Counted from the stretch's first letter, positions 34,372-43,885 are shown. The stretch: 64,000 bases of DNA from Shewanella litoralis (GCF_009828585.1 NZ_WSRZ01000001.1:237382-301381); one strand, 5' to 3'. Notes: a model not told the origin generated them from the letters alone. Numbers and translations are program-made.

Positions 34372-34611
34372 ATGGCTAAAAATACAAGTGTGACATTAGG
34401 CGATCACTTTGAAAAATTTATAAATCAGCAAGTTAACTCTGGACGTTACGGTTCAGTAAGTGAAGTGGTGCGTGCAGGTTTAAGAGCATTAGAAGATCAG
34501 GAAACTAAGGTACTTAATTTACGAAATATGCTCATTGAAGGCGAAAACAGTGGAATCGCGGATTACTCATATGACTCTTTGATTGCAGAGCTAGACAAAG
34601 ATAATCGCTAA
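34372..34611 (+). CDS. parD: ParD-family antitoxin
   Basis: The 79-residue protein starts at ATG 34372 (MAKNTSVTLGDHFEKFINQQVNSGRYGSVSEVVRAGLRALED). This is the ribbon-helix-helix domain of the ParD/CopG family, with the GRYGSxSEVVRAGLR signature. The C-terminal part (EGENSGIADYSYDSLIAELDKD) is the toxin-binding segment. An in-frame ATG at 34315 would add 19 unrelated residues and lies upstream of the candidate operator. The stop overlaps the toxin start (TAATG). Confidence 0.93.
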   Translation: MAKNTSVTLGDHFEKFINQQVNSGRYGSVSEVVRAGLRALEDQETKVLNLRNMLIEGENSGIADYSYDSLIAELDKDNR

Positions 34612-34901
34612 TGTCTAAATTTGAATTATCAGGTAAAGCCAAGAGCGATTTAATTAAAATAGCAAAATATACTCAATTGACCTGGGGAACAACGCAGAGA
34701 AATGAGTATTTAAAACAGCTAGATCATAGCTTCCATCAACTGTCACAAGAACCTATGTTAGGTATGAATTGTGATTATATAAGAGAAGGTTACCGAAAAC
34801 GACCTCAAGGTAGCCACATGATTTATTACAAAGAAAACAATAACAACATTTTGATCGTAAGAATATTGCACAAAAGTATGGATGTTAACAGCGCGCTCTG
34901 A
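34611..34901 (+). CDS. parE: ParE-family toxin
   Basis: The 96-residue protein starts MSKFELSGKAKSDLIKIAKYTQLTWGTTQRNEYLKQLDHSFHQL, the ParE helical hairpin. The sheet part includes REGYRKRPQGSHMIYYKENNNNILIVRILHKSMDVNSAL, the usual C-terminus with the RILH-x-MD pattern. Family members inhibit DNA gyrase. It is coupled to parD by a one-base stop/start overlap. The whole module lies between direct copies 3 and 4 of the 40-bp repeat. Confidence 0.93.
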   Translation: MSKFELSGKAKSDLIKIAKYTQLTWGTTQRNEYLKQLDHSFHQLSQEPMLGMNCDYIREGYRKRPQGSHMIYYKENNNNILIVRILHKSMDVNSAL

Positions 34902-34943
34902 AAGCATCACGACGTTGCTAGCCGCAGTCCATAAGCAAAGCAA

Positions 34944-34983
34944 ACACCTGGATCCCGGCTTAAAAGCATTGCCGGGACGACGA
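34944..34983 (+). repeat. 40-bp palindromic repeat, copy 4
   Basis: acacctggat-CCCGGC-ttaaaagcatt-GCCGGG-acgacga with perfect arms. It starts 43 bases after the parE stop and is followed by gaatttaatgaa, the 15-mer unit that is amplified after copy 5. Confidence 0.92.
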
Positions 34984-35092
34984 ATTTAATGAAGTCGATT
35001 TATTATTGAGTTCGAAGACAGAATTGTGAAGCATATTAACTAAGTTGCAGTTACACAGAATCTGTTACACCCTCGACTTGCCTCAGCTTTGC

Positions 35093-35767
35093 TTAATCCC
35101 CGTTATGTTTTACCGTTAAGCTTAATCGCCATTGCTCTGGAAAATCTTTCTGAATACGTGAATGGATAAGCAGCGTTATCGCCATCACTATAAATCCGCC
35201 CAGGCTAGCGAGTGCCATATCCTTATGCGCATCCCAAATATCACCCTGGGTGCCTAAATACGCCATGCCAAGCTCGCCACCAAATATCTCTGCTGCGCCC
35301 CATTCTACTAACTCATATAACATCGATGTCGACATTATCAGGTTTAACGGCGTGAAATAGCTCCAAAAGCCTTTCACGCCAACAACCTTGCAATACAAAT
35401 CTCTCACTGGGTATGCCAGTAAGAAGCCGTATGCGAAATGAATGAATCGATCAAAGTTATTACGCTCCCAGCCCATATATTCATTAAGGCTAAAATTAAA
35501 ATATGACTGCAGAAATTCATCATAGGGAACATTGGCATAAGTATAATGTGAGCCGATCTCATGCAAGCTCATAAAGACAAATATCAAGCTATATGAGAGT
35601 CGCGATAATGGGCATTTTTTATAGGTGAACACCACAAAGATGGCAGAGAAGACAATTAATACATTCTCAAGTGCCCAATCGGCTCGATTATAAGGGTTGA
35701 TAGAAATAACAATAAATTCAATAACAAAGATGATTGAAAGCAATAAAAAATATCGTTTATGTTCCAT
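35093..35767 (-). CDS. DUF2238 (YjdF-type) membrane protein
   Basis: The 224-residue protein has about six helices. Recognisable DUF2238 landmarks are MSLHEIGSHYTYANVPY, WERNNFDRFIHFAYGFLLAYPVRDLY, and MLYELVEWGAAEIFGGELGMAYLGTQGDIWDAHKDMALASLGG, with conserved His, Glu, Asp and Trp facing one side. The function of the family is unknown; the conserved acidic/His residues hint at metal or proton handling, which is inference. It stands alone between repeat copies 4 and 5 and has its own upstream region. Confidence 0.88.
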   Translation of the reverse strand: MEHKRYFLLLSIIFVIEFIVISINPYNRADWALENVLIVFSAIFVVFTYKKCPLSRLSYSLIFVFMSLHEIGSHYTYANVPYDEFLQSYFNFSLNEYMGWERNNFDRFIHFAYGFLLAYPVRDLYCKVVGVKGFWSYFTPLNLIMSTSMLYELVEWGAAEIFGGELGMAYLGTQGDIWDAHKDMALASLGGFIVMAITLLIHSRIQKDFPEQWRLSLTVKHNGD

Positions 35768-36128
35768 AGTATGTTGGCCATTGTGAATTAAAGATATTTT
35801 ATGGCTTGTAACGGCTTACTTGAGGCTTGCCTCTCAACATCACCTGCTAAACACAGATGAATAGCGATAGTCACGGATGAATACCGCTAAAAAATCATAG
35901 GCAACATACACCTACGACTCATAGCTTGCATTTATCACCGCGTCATTATTGATGATACGCTTTATTTTTATACAATAAACCCATACTTCAATATTTCAAT
36001 GGCCAATGGTTTATTTAACACGAGATATCATCTCTGATTTTAAACAAGAATAAGCCTTAACTCTTTACCTCAGTGTGGGCGAAACGCCATGAAATGAGTA
36101 GCCGTAGGCCATCAGCAAAGCAAAACAA
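35768..36128. other. Gene-free stretch before repeat copy 5
   Basis: No supported gene. Near 36070-36110 a relic of the companion repeat is visible (GGCGAAACGCCA and AGCCGTAGGCC). The rest is AT-rich and unremarkable; it contains the promoter of the DUF2238 gene. Confidence 0.5.
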
Positions 36129-36168
36129 ACACCTGGATCCCGGCTCAAAAGCATTGCCGGGAAGACGA
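36129..36168 (+). repeat. 40-bp palindromic repeat, copy 5
   Basis: acacctggat-CCCGGC-tcaaaagcatt-GCCGGG-aagacga with perfect arms, same orientation as copies 3 and 4. Its last bases are the start of a 15-mer tandem array. Confidence 0.92.
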
Positions 36169-36253
36169 GTTTAATGCAGACGAATTTAATGAAGACGGGT
36201 TTAATGAAGTCGAATTTAATAAAGTTGAATTGAATGAAATTGAATAGAATCAA
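36164..36253 (+). repeat. Six tandem 15-bp units, decaying with distance
   Basis: Units of GACGAATTTAATGAA type run at 36164, 36179, 36194, 36209, 36224 and 36239. The second unit is the reference; units diverge progressively toward 36253 (last one ATTGAATAGAATCAA). On the minus strand the array sits in a frame rich in FIK repeats, but that frame has no start signal and crosses the palindromic repeat, so I treat it as non-coding. Confidence 0.85.
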
Positions 36254-36270
36254 AGTGACATTGATTCATG

Positions 36271-36313
36271 CTCTGGCGTCTTCGAAGCGCCACGATGTCT
36301 GTGCTCGTAGGCC
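36271..36313 (+). repeat. 43-bp companion repeat, copy 2
   Basis: This is the second copy of the CTCTGGCGTC...GTAGGCC unit described at 34122, in the same order after a 40-bp palindrome. Eight or so differences are spread along it, including compensatory-looking ones in the loop regions. Confidence 0.75.
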
Positions 36314-36340
36314 TTAAATCACCGCAACCAAGCCATAAAC

Positions 36341-36379
36341 AAAAAGCCACCCCGACATACAATGCCGGGGTGGCTTTTT
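36341..36379. terminator. Strong bidirectional terminator
   Basis: A perfect 14-bp stem, AAAAAGCCACCCCG (36341-36354) with its complement (36366-36379), has an A-run on one side and a T-run on the other. It lies about 145 bases beyond the stop of the minus-strand Usp gene. It marks the end of the repeat island. Confidence 0.8.
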
Positions 36380-36524
36380 AGCTAGCACTTTTAACTGTTA
36401 GCTATCAACTGACACTATTAACTATCGCTATCAAGGTTTAGCTGTCAGCACTTTGTTCATAGCTAATCATTATTCGCTAATCGCAATCCGCTAATAACCG
36501 CTCGCGGTCAGCGAGCCATTATGA

Positions 36525-37373
36525 TTAACGCAGCAGTAATAGCGGGATTTTGCTTTTGCTGATCATTCTGGTGGTATTACTACCCACAAAAAACTCGCGA
36601 ATACGCGAATGGCCGTAAGCGCCCATAACCATTAGGTCGATGTTATGCTCAACTTGGTAGGCTTCTAGTGCAGCTTGCACTTCGCCCTGACATACTGCGG
36701 TGCTCACGCTAAAGTCTGCACTGTTTAAGGTGTCTGCCGCTACGGCTAATTCTGCACTGGCTTGCGTTTGATTGTCTGACACCATCACTAAGTGACACTC
36801 TAAACCTTTAAGCAAAGGGCTGGCTGCCACGCGAGCTAGGGCCTTTTTCGCGGTAGCACTGCCGTCGTAAGCAAAGATAAAACGCTTAGGTGCAGTAAAC
36901 TCAGGCATTACCACTAAAATCGGTTGCTTAAGCGTGCGGATAACACTCTCAATATGGCTACCAATAGGGTGGTCCTGGTGTTGCTCGCCTTGACGCCCCA
37001 TCACCACTAAGCGTGCATTAGGCTCTTGTTCTAACAAGGTTTCAATTAAGTCTCCATGGCGCTGTAAGGTGTTTACCGCGACACTAGATTGTTGCTTAGT
37101 CACGCAGGTTTTAGCGTCTTCGAGCATATATTTTCCTTGCTCGAGTGCCAGTTTACTTCTGCGGCCTTCAATCTCAACCATTTCGTCGAGTAGGTGCTCA
37201 CGCGTACCTAAACCAATGCTGCCAGATAAATTCAATTGTGTTGGATACACAGATTTATCTAACACATGTAACAAGGTCACTGGTGCAGCCATTTGAGTGG
37301 CGGCCCATACGCTGGCATTACATACCGCTAAGGTGGCTTTTGAACCGTCGATACAAGCAATCACATTTGTCAT
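36525..37373 (-). CDS. Tandem-domain universal stress protein
   Basis: The 282-residue protein has two UspA domains: residues 1-145 (MTNVIACIDGSKATLAVCNASVWAA ... VVMGRQGEQHQDHPIGSHIESVIRTLKQPILVV) and 150-282 (RFIFAYDGSATAKKALARVA ... LMVMGAYGHSRIREFFVGSNTTRMISKSKIPLLLL). Both ATP-binding G-x2-G-x9-G-S/T type loops are visible, the second being the better preserved (GAYGHSRIREFFVGSNT). The gene has an AAAGGAG ribosome site and follows the SulP transporter gene by 31 bases, so the two are likely one operon. A regulatory or stress-linked role for transport is inferred. Confidence 0.92.
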   Translation of the reverse strand: MTNVIACIDGSKATLAVCNASVWAATQMAAPVTLLHVLDKSVYPTQLNLSGSIGLGTREHLLDEMVEIEGRRSKLALEQGKYMLEDAKTCVTKQQSSVAVNTLQRHGDLIETLLEQEPNARLVVMGRQGEQHQDHPIGSHIESVIRTLKQPILVVMPEFTAPKRFIFAYDGSATAKKALARVAASPLLKGLECHLVMVSDNQTQASAELAVAADTLNSADFSVSTAVCQGEVQAALEAYQVEHNIDLMVMGAYGHSRIREFFVGSNTTRMISKSKIPLLLLR

Positions 37374-37404
37374 TATTGTTCTCCTTTTGTGGTGTTGCTC
37401 AGGG

Positions 37405-38895
37405 TTAGTGACCAGACATCATTTTTTCGACTTCTTCAGGCTTATCGTGCACCCCGAATTTATCAACGATGGTTGCACTGGCTTCATTTAAACCAATTAA
37501 CTCAACCTCGGTGCCATCACGGCGGAATTTAATCACCACTTTATCGAGCGCCGATACTGCGGTGATATCCCAAAAATGCGCTAGTGATAAGTCGATAGTG
37601 ACTTTATCAACCACTTCTTTAAAATCAAATGATTGGCTAAACTTATCTGCCGAGGCAAAAAACACCTGGCCAACAATTTGATAATGACGGCCAGTTTCAG
37701 CAGTAACGTCTGAACTTTTAACCACCATGAATCGGCCCACTTTATTGGCAAAGAATAATGAAGCCAATAACACCCCTACAAATACCCCAATCGCCAGGTT
37801 ATGGGTAGCAACAACAACCACAACCGTGGCCACCATCACAAGGTTTGTCGACATTGGGTGATGTTTAAGGTTACGGATTGAATCCCAAGAGAACGTCCCG
37901 ATAGACACCATGATCATCACCGCCACCAATGCTGCCATAGGGATAAGCTTTAGCCAGTCACCGAGGAATACGATTAAAATCAGCAAAAACAAACCGGCAG
38001 AAAACGTTGATAAACGGCCACGGCCGCCCGATTTAACGTTGATAATCGACTGACCAATCATTGCACAACCTGCCATGCCGCCCATTAAGCCAGCGCCAAT
38101 GTTGGCAATACCTTGGCCTTTACATTCACGGTTTTTATCACTTTGGGTATCGGTTAAGTCATCAACAATGGTGGCTGTCATCATTGATTCAAGTAAACCA
38201 ACCACCGCAAGACCTGCTGAATAAGGCAGGATGATCATCAGAGTTTCAAGAGTCAATGGCACTTCTGGCCACAAGAAGATAGGTAATGTATCTGGCAGTT
38301 GGCCCATGTCGCCTACGGTACGCACATCAATGCCCATAAATACCGCAAAAATGGTTAACCCGACAATGCACACTAACGGTGACGGCAATGATTTACCAAT
38401 AACCGGAATAAGCGGGAATAAGTAAATAATCCCAAGGCCTGTGGCGGTCATGGCGTACACATGCCAAGTCACGTCAATCAGCTCTGGTACTTGCGCCATA
38501 AAGATTAAAATCGCCAAGGCGTTCACAAAACCGGTCACCACCGAGCGCGATACAAAGCGCATTAAGTTACCTAGCTTCAAGTAACCTGCAGCAATCTGGA
38601 ATACACCGGTTAATAAGGTGGCAGCCAGTAAGTATTCAAGGCCATGCTCTTTTACTAAGGTGACCATTAACAGTGCCATTGCACCTGTTGCCGCAGAGAT
38701 CATCCCTGGGCGGCCACCGGTAAATGCAATCACTACCGCAATACAGAACGAAGCATATAGCCCCACTTTAGGGTCAACACCGGCAATAATCGAAAAGGCA
38801 ATTGCCTCAGGAATTAGCGCCAGCGCAACCACAAGGCCAGCTAATAGATCCCCGCGGATGTTAGAGAACCATTCTTTTTTCATGGTTTGTATCAT
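37405..38895 (-). CDS. SulP family anion transporter with STAS domain
   Basis: The product has 496 residues from ATG 38893-38895; GTG at 38904 is an alternative. The membrane part has 10-12 helices with the SulP opening [38 protein letters not shown], and [27 protein letters not shown]-terminal STAS domain (about 390-490) includes [29 protein letters not shown]. The family carries sulfate, bicarbonate or other anions, often with Na+ or H+. This group, with short STAS and Usp partner, resembles BicA-like bicarbonate transporters, but the substrate is not proven. It heads a two-gene unit with the Usp gene. Confidence 0.92.
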   Translation of the reverse strand: MIQTMKKEWFSNIRGDLLAGLVVALALIPEAIAFSIIAGVDPKVGLYASFCIAVVIAFTGGRPGMISAATGAMALLMVTLVKEHGLEYLLAATLLTGVFQIAAGYLKLGNLMRFVSRSVVTGFVNALAILIFMAQVPELIDVTWHVYAMTATGLGIIYLFPLIPVIGKSLPSPLVCIVGLTIFAVFMGIDVRTVGDMGQLPDTLPIFLWPEVPLTLETLMIILPYSAGLAVVGLLESMMTATIVDDLTDTQSDKNRECKGQGIANIGAGLMGGMAGCAMIGQSIINVKSGGRGRLSTFSAGLFLLILIVFLGDWLKLIPMAALVAVMIMVSIGTFSWDSIRNLKHHPMSTNLVMVATVVVVVATHNLAIGVFVGVLLASLFFANKVGRFMVVKSSDVTAETGRHYQIVGQVFFASADKFSQSFDFKEVVDKVTIDLSLAHFWDITAVSALDKVVIKFRRDGTEVELIGLNEASATIVDKFGVHDKPEEVEKMMSGH

Positions 38896-38939
38896 GTTAT
38901 TCACTCTGTTTTAAATTCAGTCATTTATTTCAATAGTAC

Positions 38940-39593
38940 ACACTGAGCCGAAATGGATTTATCGACTACAGTCTCTAAGATGTTGTTCTGTCATGTAACG
39001 AAATGCTATCAAATATGAGGTAAAGCAAAACTGCTACTACAAATGGATTGTCGCAATCCAATCAGGAAGGGGTTAACTAATGCAGCTTATTTTCATGACA
39101 TGTAAGACCTTACATGCATAAAATTTCGCTTTGATTACACGTATGCACCTCAAAGCAGCGACAAAGGATATAGTTCAGCCCGTCGAAAGTCAAAATCTGT
39201 CGCAAAAATAATCGATATTTGGCCTTATTAAGCCCCGTTTGCAGCCATGTTGCTGTGCGATATATTCATAGACCATAACGGCTAAAAATAACGTCATCTT
39301 TCGAATATTCAGCCAGAATCTATTTTCATATGGTTCACGCTTTGCTGGATATTTTGTGTGCGATCAATCACGATTTTAAGCCTATTGAGATCCAGCCCAG
39401 TGACCTAATTGTTAAATGTGTAATAAAAACGTGTAAAAAGCGTACTTTTTAAGGTTTATTTAATCTTTCTGCGGTTTTACGCCCCTTAACTACTTTCAAT
39501 TAATAGCTGCTTCTTGTTATTCTCCTGCCGTATAACAACTCGCATGTTTTTGATGCGACAACGACTTCTTTTACGCTCAGGCGGAAACGTTTT
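38940..39593. other. 650-bp intergenic region between sulP and the cyo locus
   Basis: No supported gene. It holds an 18-bp dyad CATGTAAG-AC-CTTACATG at 39099-39116, in the sulP promoter-distal part, and a CRP-like site at 39357-39372. A 13-codon frame (39080) overlaps the dyad but has no support. It should contain promoters for sulP (minus) and the genes to the right. Confidence 0.5.
39357..39372 (+). promoter_or_regulatory. CRP-like site upstream of the cyo locus
   Basis: TGTGCGATCAATCACG matches TGTGA-N6-TCACA at eight of ten positions with correct spacing. It lies about 235 bases before the small unknown gene and about 800 before cyoA, so direct control of cyo is uncertain. Confidence 0.35.
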
Positions 39594-39983
39594 TTGAATC
39601 CAACTCTTTGCCAAAAACTTGTTACGCCGCTCAGCCGCATAGCAAGCTTGTCTAAATTGAGTAAAGCACATTTAACTTTGTGTTTCGGATTACTGTTGCT
39701 GCAACCTTTAGCCGATGCTTTATCGATTTCGGTAGGTCACTTTATTGATATCAGTGAGTTTATCGCGATTGCAGACGGCCTATTGGCTGAGTTTGTTGGG
39801 GCGGGCTTGCTCAGCTTAATTGTGCTTAACCCTATGGTTATTGAGCAATTTTGGCGTTTGTTTCACCTCAACTCTAAATTTAGCAATCTGCTTGAACTCA
39901 GCGATGCGCTAAGTGCATTATCTCCTGTTATTCCTAAGTCGTTAGACTATACGGCACACGGCTGCCGCGCCCCTCCTCGTTAA
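39594..39983 (+). CDS. Small hydrophobic protein of unknown function before cyoA
   Basis: The product has 129 residues from TTG 39594, preceded by AGGCGGA at a spacing of about eight; in-frame stops lie at 39501-39506. It has a helix at about 27-45 (HLTLCFGLLLLQPLADALSIS) and an amphipathic to hydrophobic stretch at 50-85 (FIAIADGLLAEFVGAGLLSLIVLNPMVIEQFW). I do not recognise the family. No ATG is available near the start, which lowers confidence. It lies 175 bases upstream of the cyo operon and could be co-transcribed or a leader gene. Confidence 0.45.
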   Translation: MNPTLCQKLVTPLSRIASLSKLSKAHLTLCFGLLLLQPLADALSISVGHFIDISEFIAIADGLLAEFVGAGLLSLIVLNPMVIEQFWRLFHLNSKFSNLLELSDALSALSPVIPKSLDYTAHGCRAPPR

Positions 39984-40158
39984 TTTTCGTTTTAGCTCAA
40001 CTCTTACAACAGGTTATTCATAGCACGTTGATGTGATATCAACGCGATAGGCGACAGCTCATTTGAGCCTTGCCCATGCTGACTACCTGTTGCTTTTAAT
40101 CTGTCACGGTTACCTCCTGGCAGCGTAGTTAAGTTATTAAGGTGAGAGGAATCTTCCT

Positions 40159-41244
40159 TTGTTCATTCGAAAATTAAGTAAAGCCATGCTGGCAACTGGC
40201 GCATTAATGCTGGCCGGCTGCGAAGGCGGTGTGCTCGACCCTAAAGGTCAAGTTGGCATGGATGAGAAACACCTCATCATCGTGGCAACATTATTGATGC
40301 TGATTGTGGTTATTCCGGTTATTTTTATGACGCTCTATTTTGCGTGGAAATACCGCGACGGCCGTGATCTCGAAATCTATGCCCCTAAATGGGCCCACTC
40401 TAAAACCATCGAAATTGTTGTGTGGCTAATCCCCATTGTTATCGTGATTGTATTAGGGATCATCACCTGGGACTCAACCCATAAACTCGACCCTTACAAA
40501 CCGCTTGAACATGATGCAAAACCAATCACCGTCCAGGTGGTATCACTCGACTGGAAATGGTTATTTATCTATCCAGAATATGGTATCGCCTCGGTTAACG
40601 AATTGGCCTTCCCTACCAATGTACCGGTTAACTTTAAAATTACCTCAGACACGGCAATGAACTCATTTTTCATTCCGCAGCTAGGCAGCCAAATTTACTC
40701 TATGGCAGGCATGGCAACCAAGTTGCACCTTATTGCCAACGAGCCGGGCACCTTTGAAGGTATTTCAGCTAACTACAGCGGCGCTGGGTTTGCGGGCATG
40801 AAGTTTAATGCCATCGCCACGCCCACAGCAGACGACTTTGATGCCTGGGTTACCAAGGTTAAGCAGCAAGCAAGCACCTTAGATGTTGAGCAATATAAGC
40901 AGCTCGCGAAAAAGAGCGAAAACAACCCTGTGCAGTATTTCGGCTCAGTACAACGCGGCATGTTTAATTACATTGTGATGCAGTACATGCACCCAGACTC
41001 GAACATGAAATCGATGGGCAGTATGGAAGGTATGGAAGGTATGGAAGGTATGCACGATATGGGCAACATGGAAGGTATGGAAGGCATGCACGACATGGGC
41101 AATATGGAAGGCATGGACCACGCTCAACATATGCAGCACATGCAACATATGAAAGACATGGACGCTGGACAACATTCTCAACATTCAACCCCTTCACACT
41201 CAACCACAGAGCCGTCATCGACTGTTTCTGGGGAGGCGGAGTAA
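40159..41244 (+). CDS. cyoA: Cytochrome bo3 quinol oxidase subunit II with Met/His-rich tail
   Basis: The product has 361 residues from TTG 40159 (GTGAGAGGA upstream). It is a lipoprotein by its lipobox MLAGC (Cys21), with two helices (about 37-63 and 84-103). The cupredoxin domain has [26 protein letters not shown] and [20 protein letters not shown]. The CuA ligands of cytochrome c oxidases are absent, so this is the quinol type. Unusually, residues ~283-361 form an extra tail with about 17 Met and several His in M-E-G-M and H-x-M repeats (DNA ~41004-41180), a likely copper- or other metal-binding segment. It heads cyoABCDE and has a CDS longer than E. coli CyoA by this tail. Confidence 0.95.
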   Translation: MFIRKLSKAMLATGALMLAGCEGGVLDPKGQVGMDEKHLIIVATLLMLIVVIPVIFMTLYFAWKYRDGRDLEIYAPKWAHSKTIEIVVWLIPIVIVIVLGIITWDSTHKLDPYKPLEHDAKPITVQVVSLDWKWLFIYPEYGIASVNELAFPTNVPVNFKITSDTAMNSFFIPQLGSQIYSMAGMATKLHLIANEPGTFEGISANYSGAGFAGMKFNAIATPTADDFDAWVTKVKQQASTLDVEQYKQLAKKSENNPVQYFGSVQRGMFNYIVMQYMHPDSNMKSMGSMEGMEGMEGMHDMGNMEGMEGMHDMGNMEGMDHAQHMQHMQHMKDMDAGQHSQHSTPSHSTTEPSSTVSGEAE

Positions 41245-41246
41245 TC

Positions 41247-43247
41247 ATGTCATTTTTTGGAAAATTAACACTCGAGTCTATTCCATATCACGAACCCATT
41301 ATTATGGTAACCCTTGCGGTTGTTGGTGTAATTGGGTTGATTATTGCGGCGCTGATTACAAAGCATCAAAAATGGGGCGTGTTGTGGCACGACTGGCTCA
41401 CCTCGGTTGACCACAAACGTCTTGGTATTATGTACATTTTGTTGGCATTAGTGATGCTAATCCGTGGTTTCTCTGACGCGATTATGATGCGAACCCAACA
41501 GGCGCTCGCCACCAATGGCGCTGCGGGGTATTTACCACCAGAACATTACGACCAAATCTTCACGGCCCACGGCGTGATCATGATTATCTTTATGGCTATG
41601 CCATTTATGATCGGTTTAATGAACTTAATATTGCCGCTGCAAATTGGTGCCCGCGATGTGGCGTTTCCGTTTTTAAACAATTTAAGCTTTTGGCTCACCA
41701 CTTCTGGCGCGGTGCTAATTAATATTTCACTTGGGCTCGGTGAATTTGCTAAAACCGGTTGGGTGGCTTATCCGCCATTATCTGAGCTGGCTTACAGCCC
41801 GGGAGTGGGAGTTGATTATTATATCTGGGCCTTGCAAATATCGGGCATAGGGACAACCTTAACTGGGGTGAACTTTATTGCCACAGTATTAAAAATGCGC
41901 GCGCCAGGCATGAAGCTGATGCAAATGCCGATTTTTACCTGGACCTGTACCTGGGCCAATATCTTAATCGTTGCTTCGTTCCCTATTTTAACCGCGGTGT
42001 TAGGCCTATTAACCTTAGATCGTTACCTCGATTTCCACTTCTTTACTAATGATGGTGGCGGCAACGCCATGATGTACATCAACCTATTTTGGGCCTGGGG
42101 ACATCCTGAAGTGTATATTCTGATTTTACCGGCATTTGGTATTTTCTCAGAAGTGATCTCAACCTTTACCTCAAAACGCCTATTTGGCTACAGCTCAATG
42201 GTGTGGGCAAGTGGCGCGATTTCTATTCTTGGTTTTATTGTGTGGTTACACCACTTTTTTACCATGGGCTCAAGCGCCAACGTCAATGCCTTCTTTGGGG
42301 TAATGACCATGGTGATTGCCGTGCCAACTGGGGTAAAACTGTTTAACTGGTTATTTACCATTTACCGCGGCCGTTTACGCATTACCGTGCCGGTATTGTG
42401 GACCCTAGGCTTTATGGTCACCTTTACTATTGGCGGCATGACCGGCGTATTACTGGCGGTACCAGGGGCGGATTACGTATTACACAACAGCCTATTTTTG
42501 ATTGCTCATTTTCATAACACCATTTTAGGTGGTGCAGTATTTGGGTACATGGCAGGGTTTGCATTTTGGTTCCCTAAAGCCATGGGCTTCCACTTAAATG
42601 AGCGTTTAGGTAAAGCGTCATTCTGGTGCTGGCAGGTAGGTTTTTATGTGGCGTTTATGCCGCTGTACGTGCTTGGATTCCTCGGCATGACGCGTCGTAT
42701 TAACCACACCGACAACCCTGCGTGGAACTTCTGGATTTACTTTGCTGCGGTAGGTGCCTTTATCATTTTAGCCGGCATCATTTTACAGTTTGTTCAATTG
42801 TATGTGAGCTTCCGCGACCGTGAGCAAAACTTAGATACCACTGGCGACCCGTGGAATGGCCATACTTTAGAGTGGTCTACCTCGTCACCGCCGCAGTTTT
42901 ATAACTTCGCGAAATTACCCCATGTATCAGACATTGATGCCTTTACCGATATGAAAGAAAAAGGCCAGGCGTATCAACGTGAACAAACGTATCAGCCAAT
43001 CCACATGCCTAAAAATACCGCCAGTGGCATTTTAATCGCGGCGTGCATAACGGCGGTTGGCTTTGCGGCTATTTGGCATATTTGGTGGTTGGCTATTGTG
43101 GGCTTTGCTGGCGCATTTGTGCTGTTTTTAGTGCGCGCTTACGACAACGATGTCGATTATTACGTGCAACCTGATGACGTCACGCGCATTGAAAATGCGC
43201 ACCTAGATAACGTCACTGCAAACCTAACTAACGTTGTGAGGGGCTGA
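41247..43247 (+). CDS. cyoB: Cytochrome bo3 quinol oxidase subunit I
   Basis: The 666-residue core subunit has about 15 helices. Heme-copper oxidase landmarks are [19 protein letters not shown] (low-spin heme His), [24 protein letters not shown] with the CuB His and the His-Tyr pair, WLHHFFTMG with two further CuB His, and [17 protein letters not shown] with the heme ligands. The N-terminus ([18 protein letters not shown]) and length match CyoB rather than CoxA. It reduces oxygen to water with quinol electrons and pumps protons. It begins two bases after cyoA. Confidence 0.97.
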   Translation: MSFFGKLTLESIPYHEPIIMVTLAVVGVIGLIIAALITKHQKWGVLWHDWLTSVDHKRLGIMYILLALVMLIRGFSDAIMMRTQQALATNGAAGYLPPEHYDQIFTAHGVIMIIFMAMPFMIGLMNLILPLQIGARDVAFPFLNNLSFWLTTSGAVLINISLGLGEFAKTGWVAYPPLSELAYSPGVGVDYYIWALQISGIGTTLTGVNFIATVLKMRAPGMKLMQMPIFTWTCTWANILIVASFPILTAVLGLLTLDRYLDFHFFTNDGGGNAMMYINLFWAWGHPEVYILILPAFGIFSEVISTFTSKRLFGYSSMVWASGAISILGFIVWLHHFFTMGSSANVNAFFGVMTMVIAVPTGVKLFNWLFTIYRGRLRITVPVLWTLGFMVTFTIGGMTGVLLAVPGADYVLHNSLFLIAHFHNTILGGAVFGYMAGFAFWFPKAMGFHLNERLGKASFWCWQVGFYVAFMPLYVLGFLGMTRRINHTDNPAWNFWIYFAAVGAFIILAGIILQFVQLYVSFRDREQNLDTTGDPWNGHTLEWSTSSPPQFYNFAKLPHVSDIDAFTDMKEKGQAYQREQTYQPIHMPKNTASGILIAACITAVGFAAIWHIWWLAIVGFAGAFVLFLVRAYDNDVDYYVQPDDVTRIENAHLDNVTANLTNVVRG

Positions 43248-43249
43248 TT

Positions 43250-43885
43250 ATGAGTATTGCGATTCAAGCAGATTTACATGTGACTCATCCTCATGAGCAC
43301 AATGATCAACACCATGACGAGCACCACGATACCAGCGCGAATACCTTATTCGGTTTTTGGATATATTTGATGACCGACTGCATTTTGTTTGCCTCGGTAT
43401 TTGCCACTTACGCTGTGCTGTACATGAACACCGACGGTGGTGTATCGGGCAAAGATATTTTTGAGCTCGACTTTGTATTAATCGAAACCGCCGCGTTATT
43501 GGTCAGTAGTATCACCTATGGCGTGGCAATGATTTGCGCTAAACACCAAAAACAGGCAGCTACCCTTGGCTGGCTGTTAGTGACCTTTGCTCTAGGTTGT
43601 GTGTTTATTGCAATGGAAGTGTACGAGTTCCATCATTTAATTGAACACGGTAATGGCCCAGATCGCAGCGCGTTTTTATCCGCATTTTTTGCCCTAGTCG
43701 GTATGCATGGTTTGCATGTTACTGCGGGCTTAATTTGGATGCTGATCATGATGGTTGAAGTGCTTAAAACTGGCTTAACTAATCGCAGTGTGACTCGTTT
43801 GAGCTGCTTAAGTTTGTTTTGGCACTTCTTAGACATCGTGTGGGTGTGTGTGTTTACCGTAGTTTATTTGTTAGGAGCCTTGTAA
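43250..43885 (+). CDS. cyoC: Cytochrome bo3 quinol oxidase subunit III
   Basis: The 211-residue protein has five helices and the usual CyoC signature [24 protein letters not shown], then [21 protein letters not shown] and [25 protein letters not shown]. The N-terminal 30 residues are His/Asp-rich ([16 protein letters not shown]), longer in His than E. coli CyoC and reminiscent of the metal-rich tail of CyoA. It stabilises subunit I. Its stop overlaps the cyoD start by one base. Confidence 0.96.
   Translation: MSIAIQADLHVTHPHEHNDQHHDEHHDTSANTLFGFWIYLMTDCILFASVFATYAVLYMNTDGGVSGKDIFELDFVLIETAALLVSSITYGVAMICAKHQKQAATLGWLLVTFALGCVFIAMEVYEFHHLIEHGNGPDRSAFLSAFFALVGMHGLHVTAGLIWMLIMMVEVLKTGLTNRSVTRLSCLSLFWHFLDIVWVCVFTVVYLLGAL

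Noticed and set aside
32774-36168. CRISPR array
   Set aside because: The five 40-bp repeats are hundreds of bases apart, differ in orientation and have no cas genes.
36065-36253. Minus-strand frame of 62 codons with FIK-type repeats
   Set aside because: It is the translation of the 15-mer array and a palindromic repeat, with no ribosome site; its apparent repeats are the DNA repeats.
39080-39121. 13-codon frame as a leader peptide
   Set aside because: It only reads through the dyad at 39099-39116; no biased codons or downstream coupled gene on that strand nearby.
39486-39671. Minus-strand frame of 61 codons
   Set aside because: It overlaps the start of the better-supported plus-strand frame and has no family features.
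40159-41244. Cytochrome c oxidase subunit II (coxB) for this gene
   Set aside because: The CuA Cys-x3-Cys motif is absent; sequence around [14 protein letters not shown] and the operon order fit CyoA.
40945-41248. Minus-strand frames opposite the CyoA tail
   Set aside because: They are shadows of the repetitive Met/His coding sequence.
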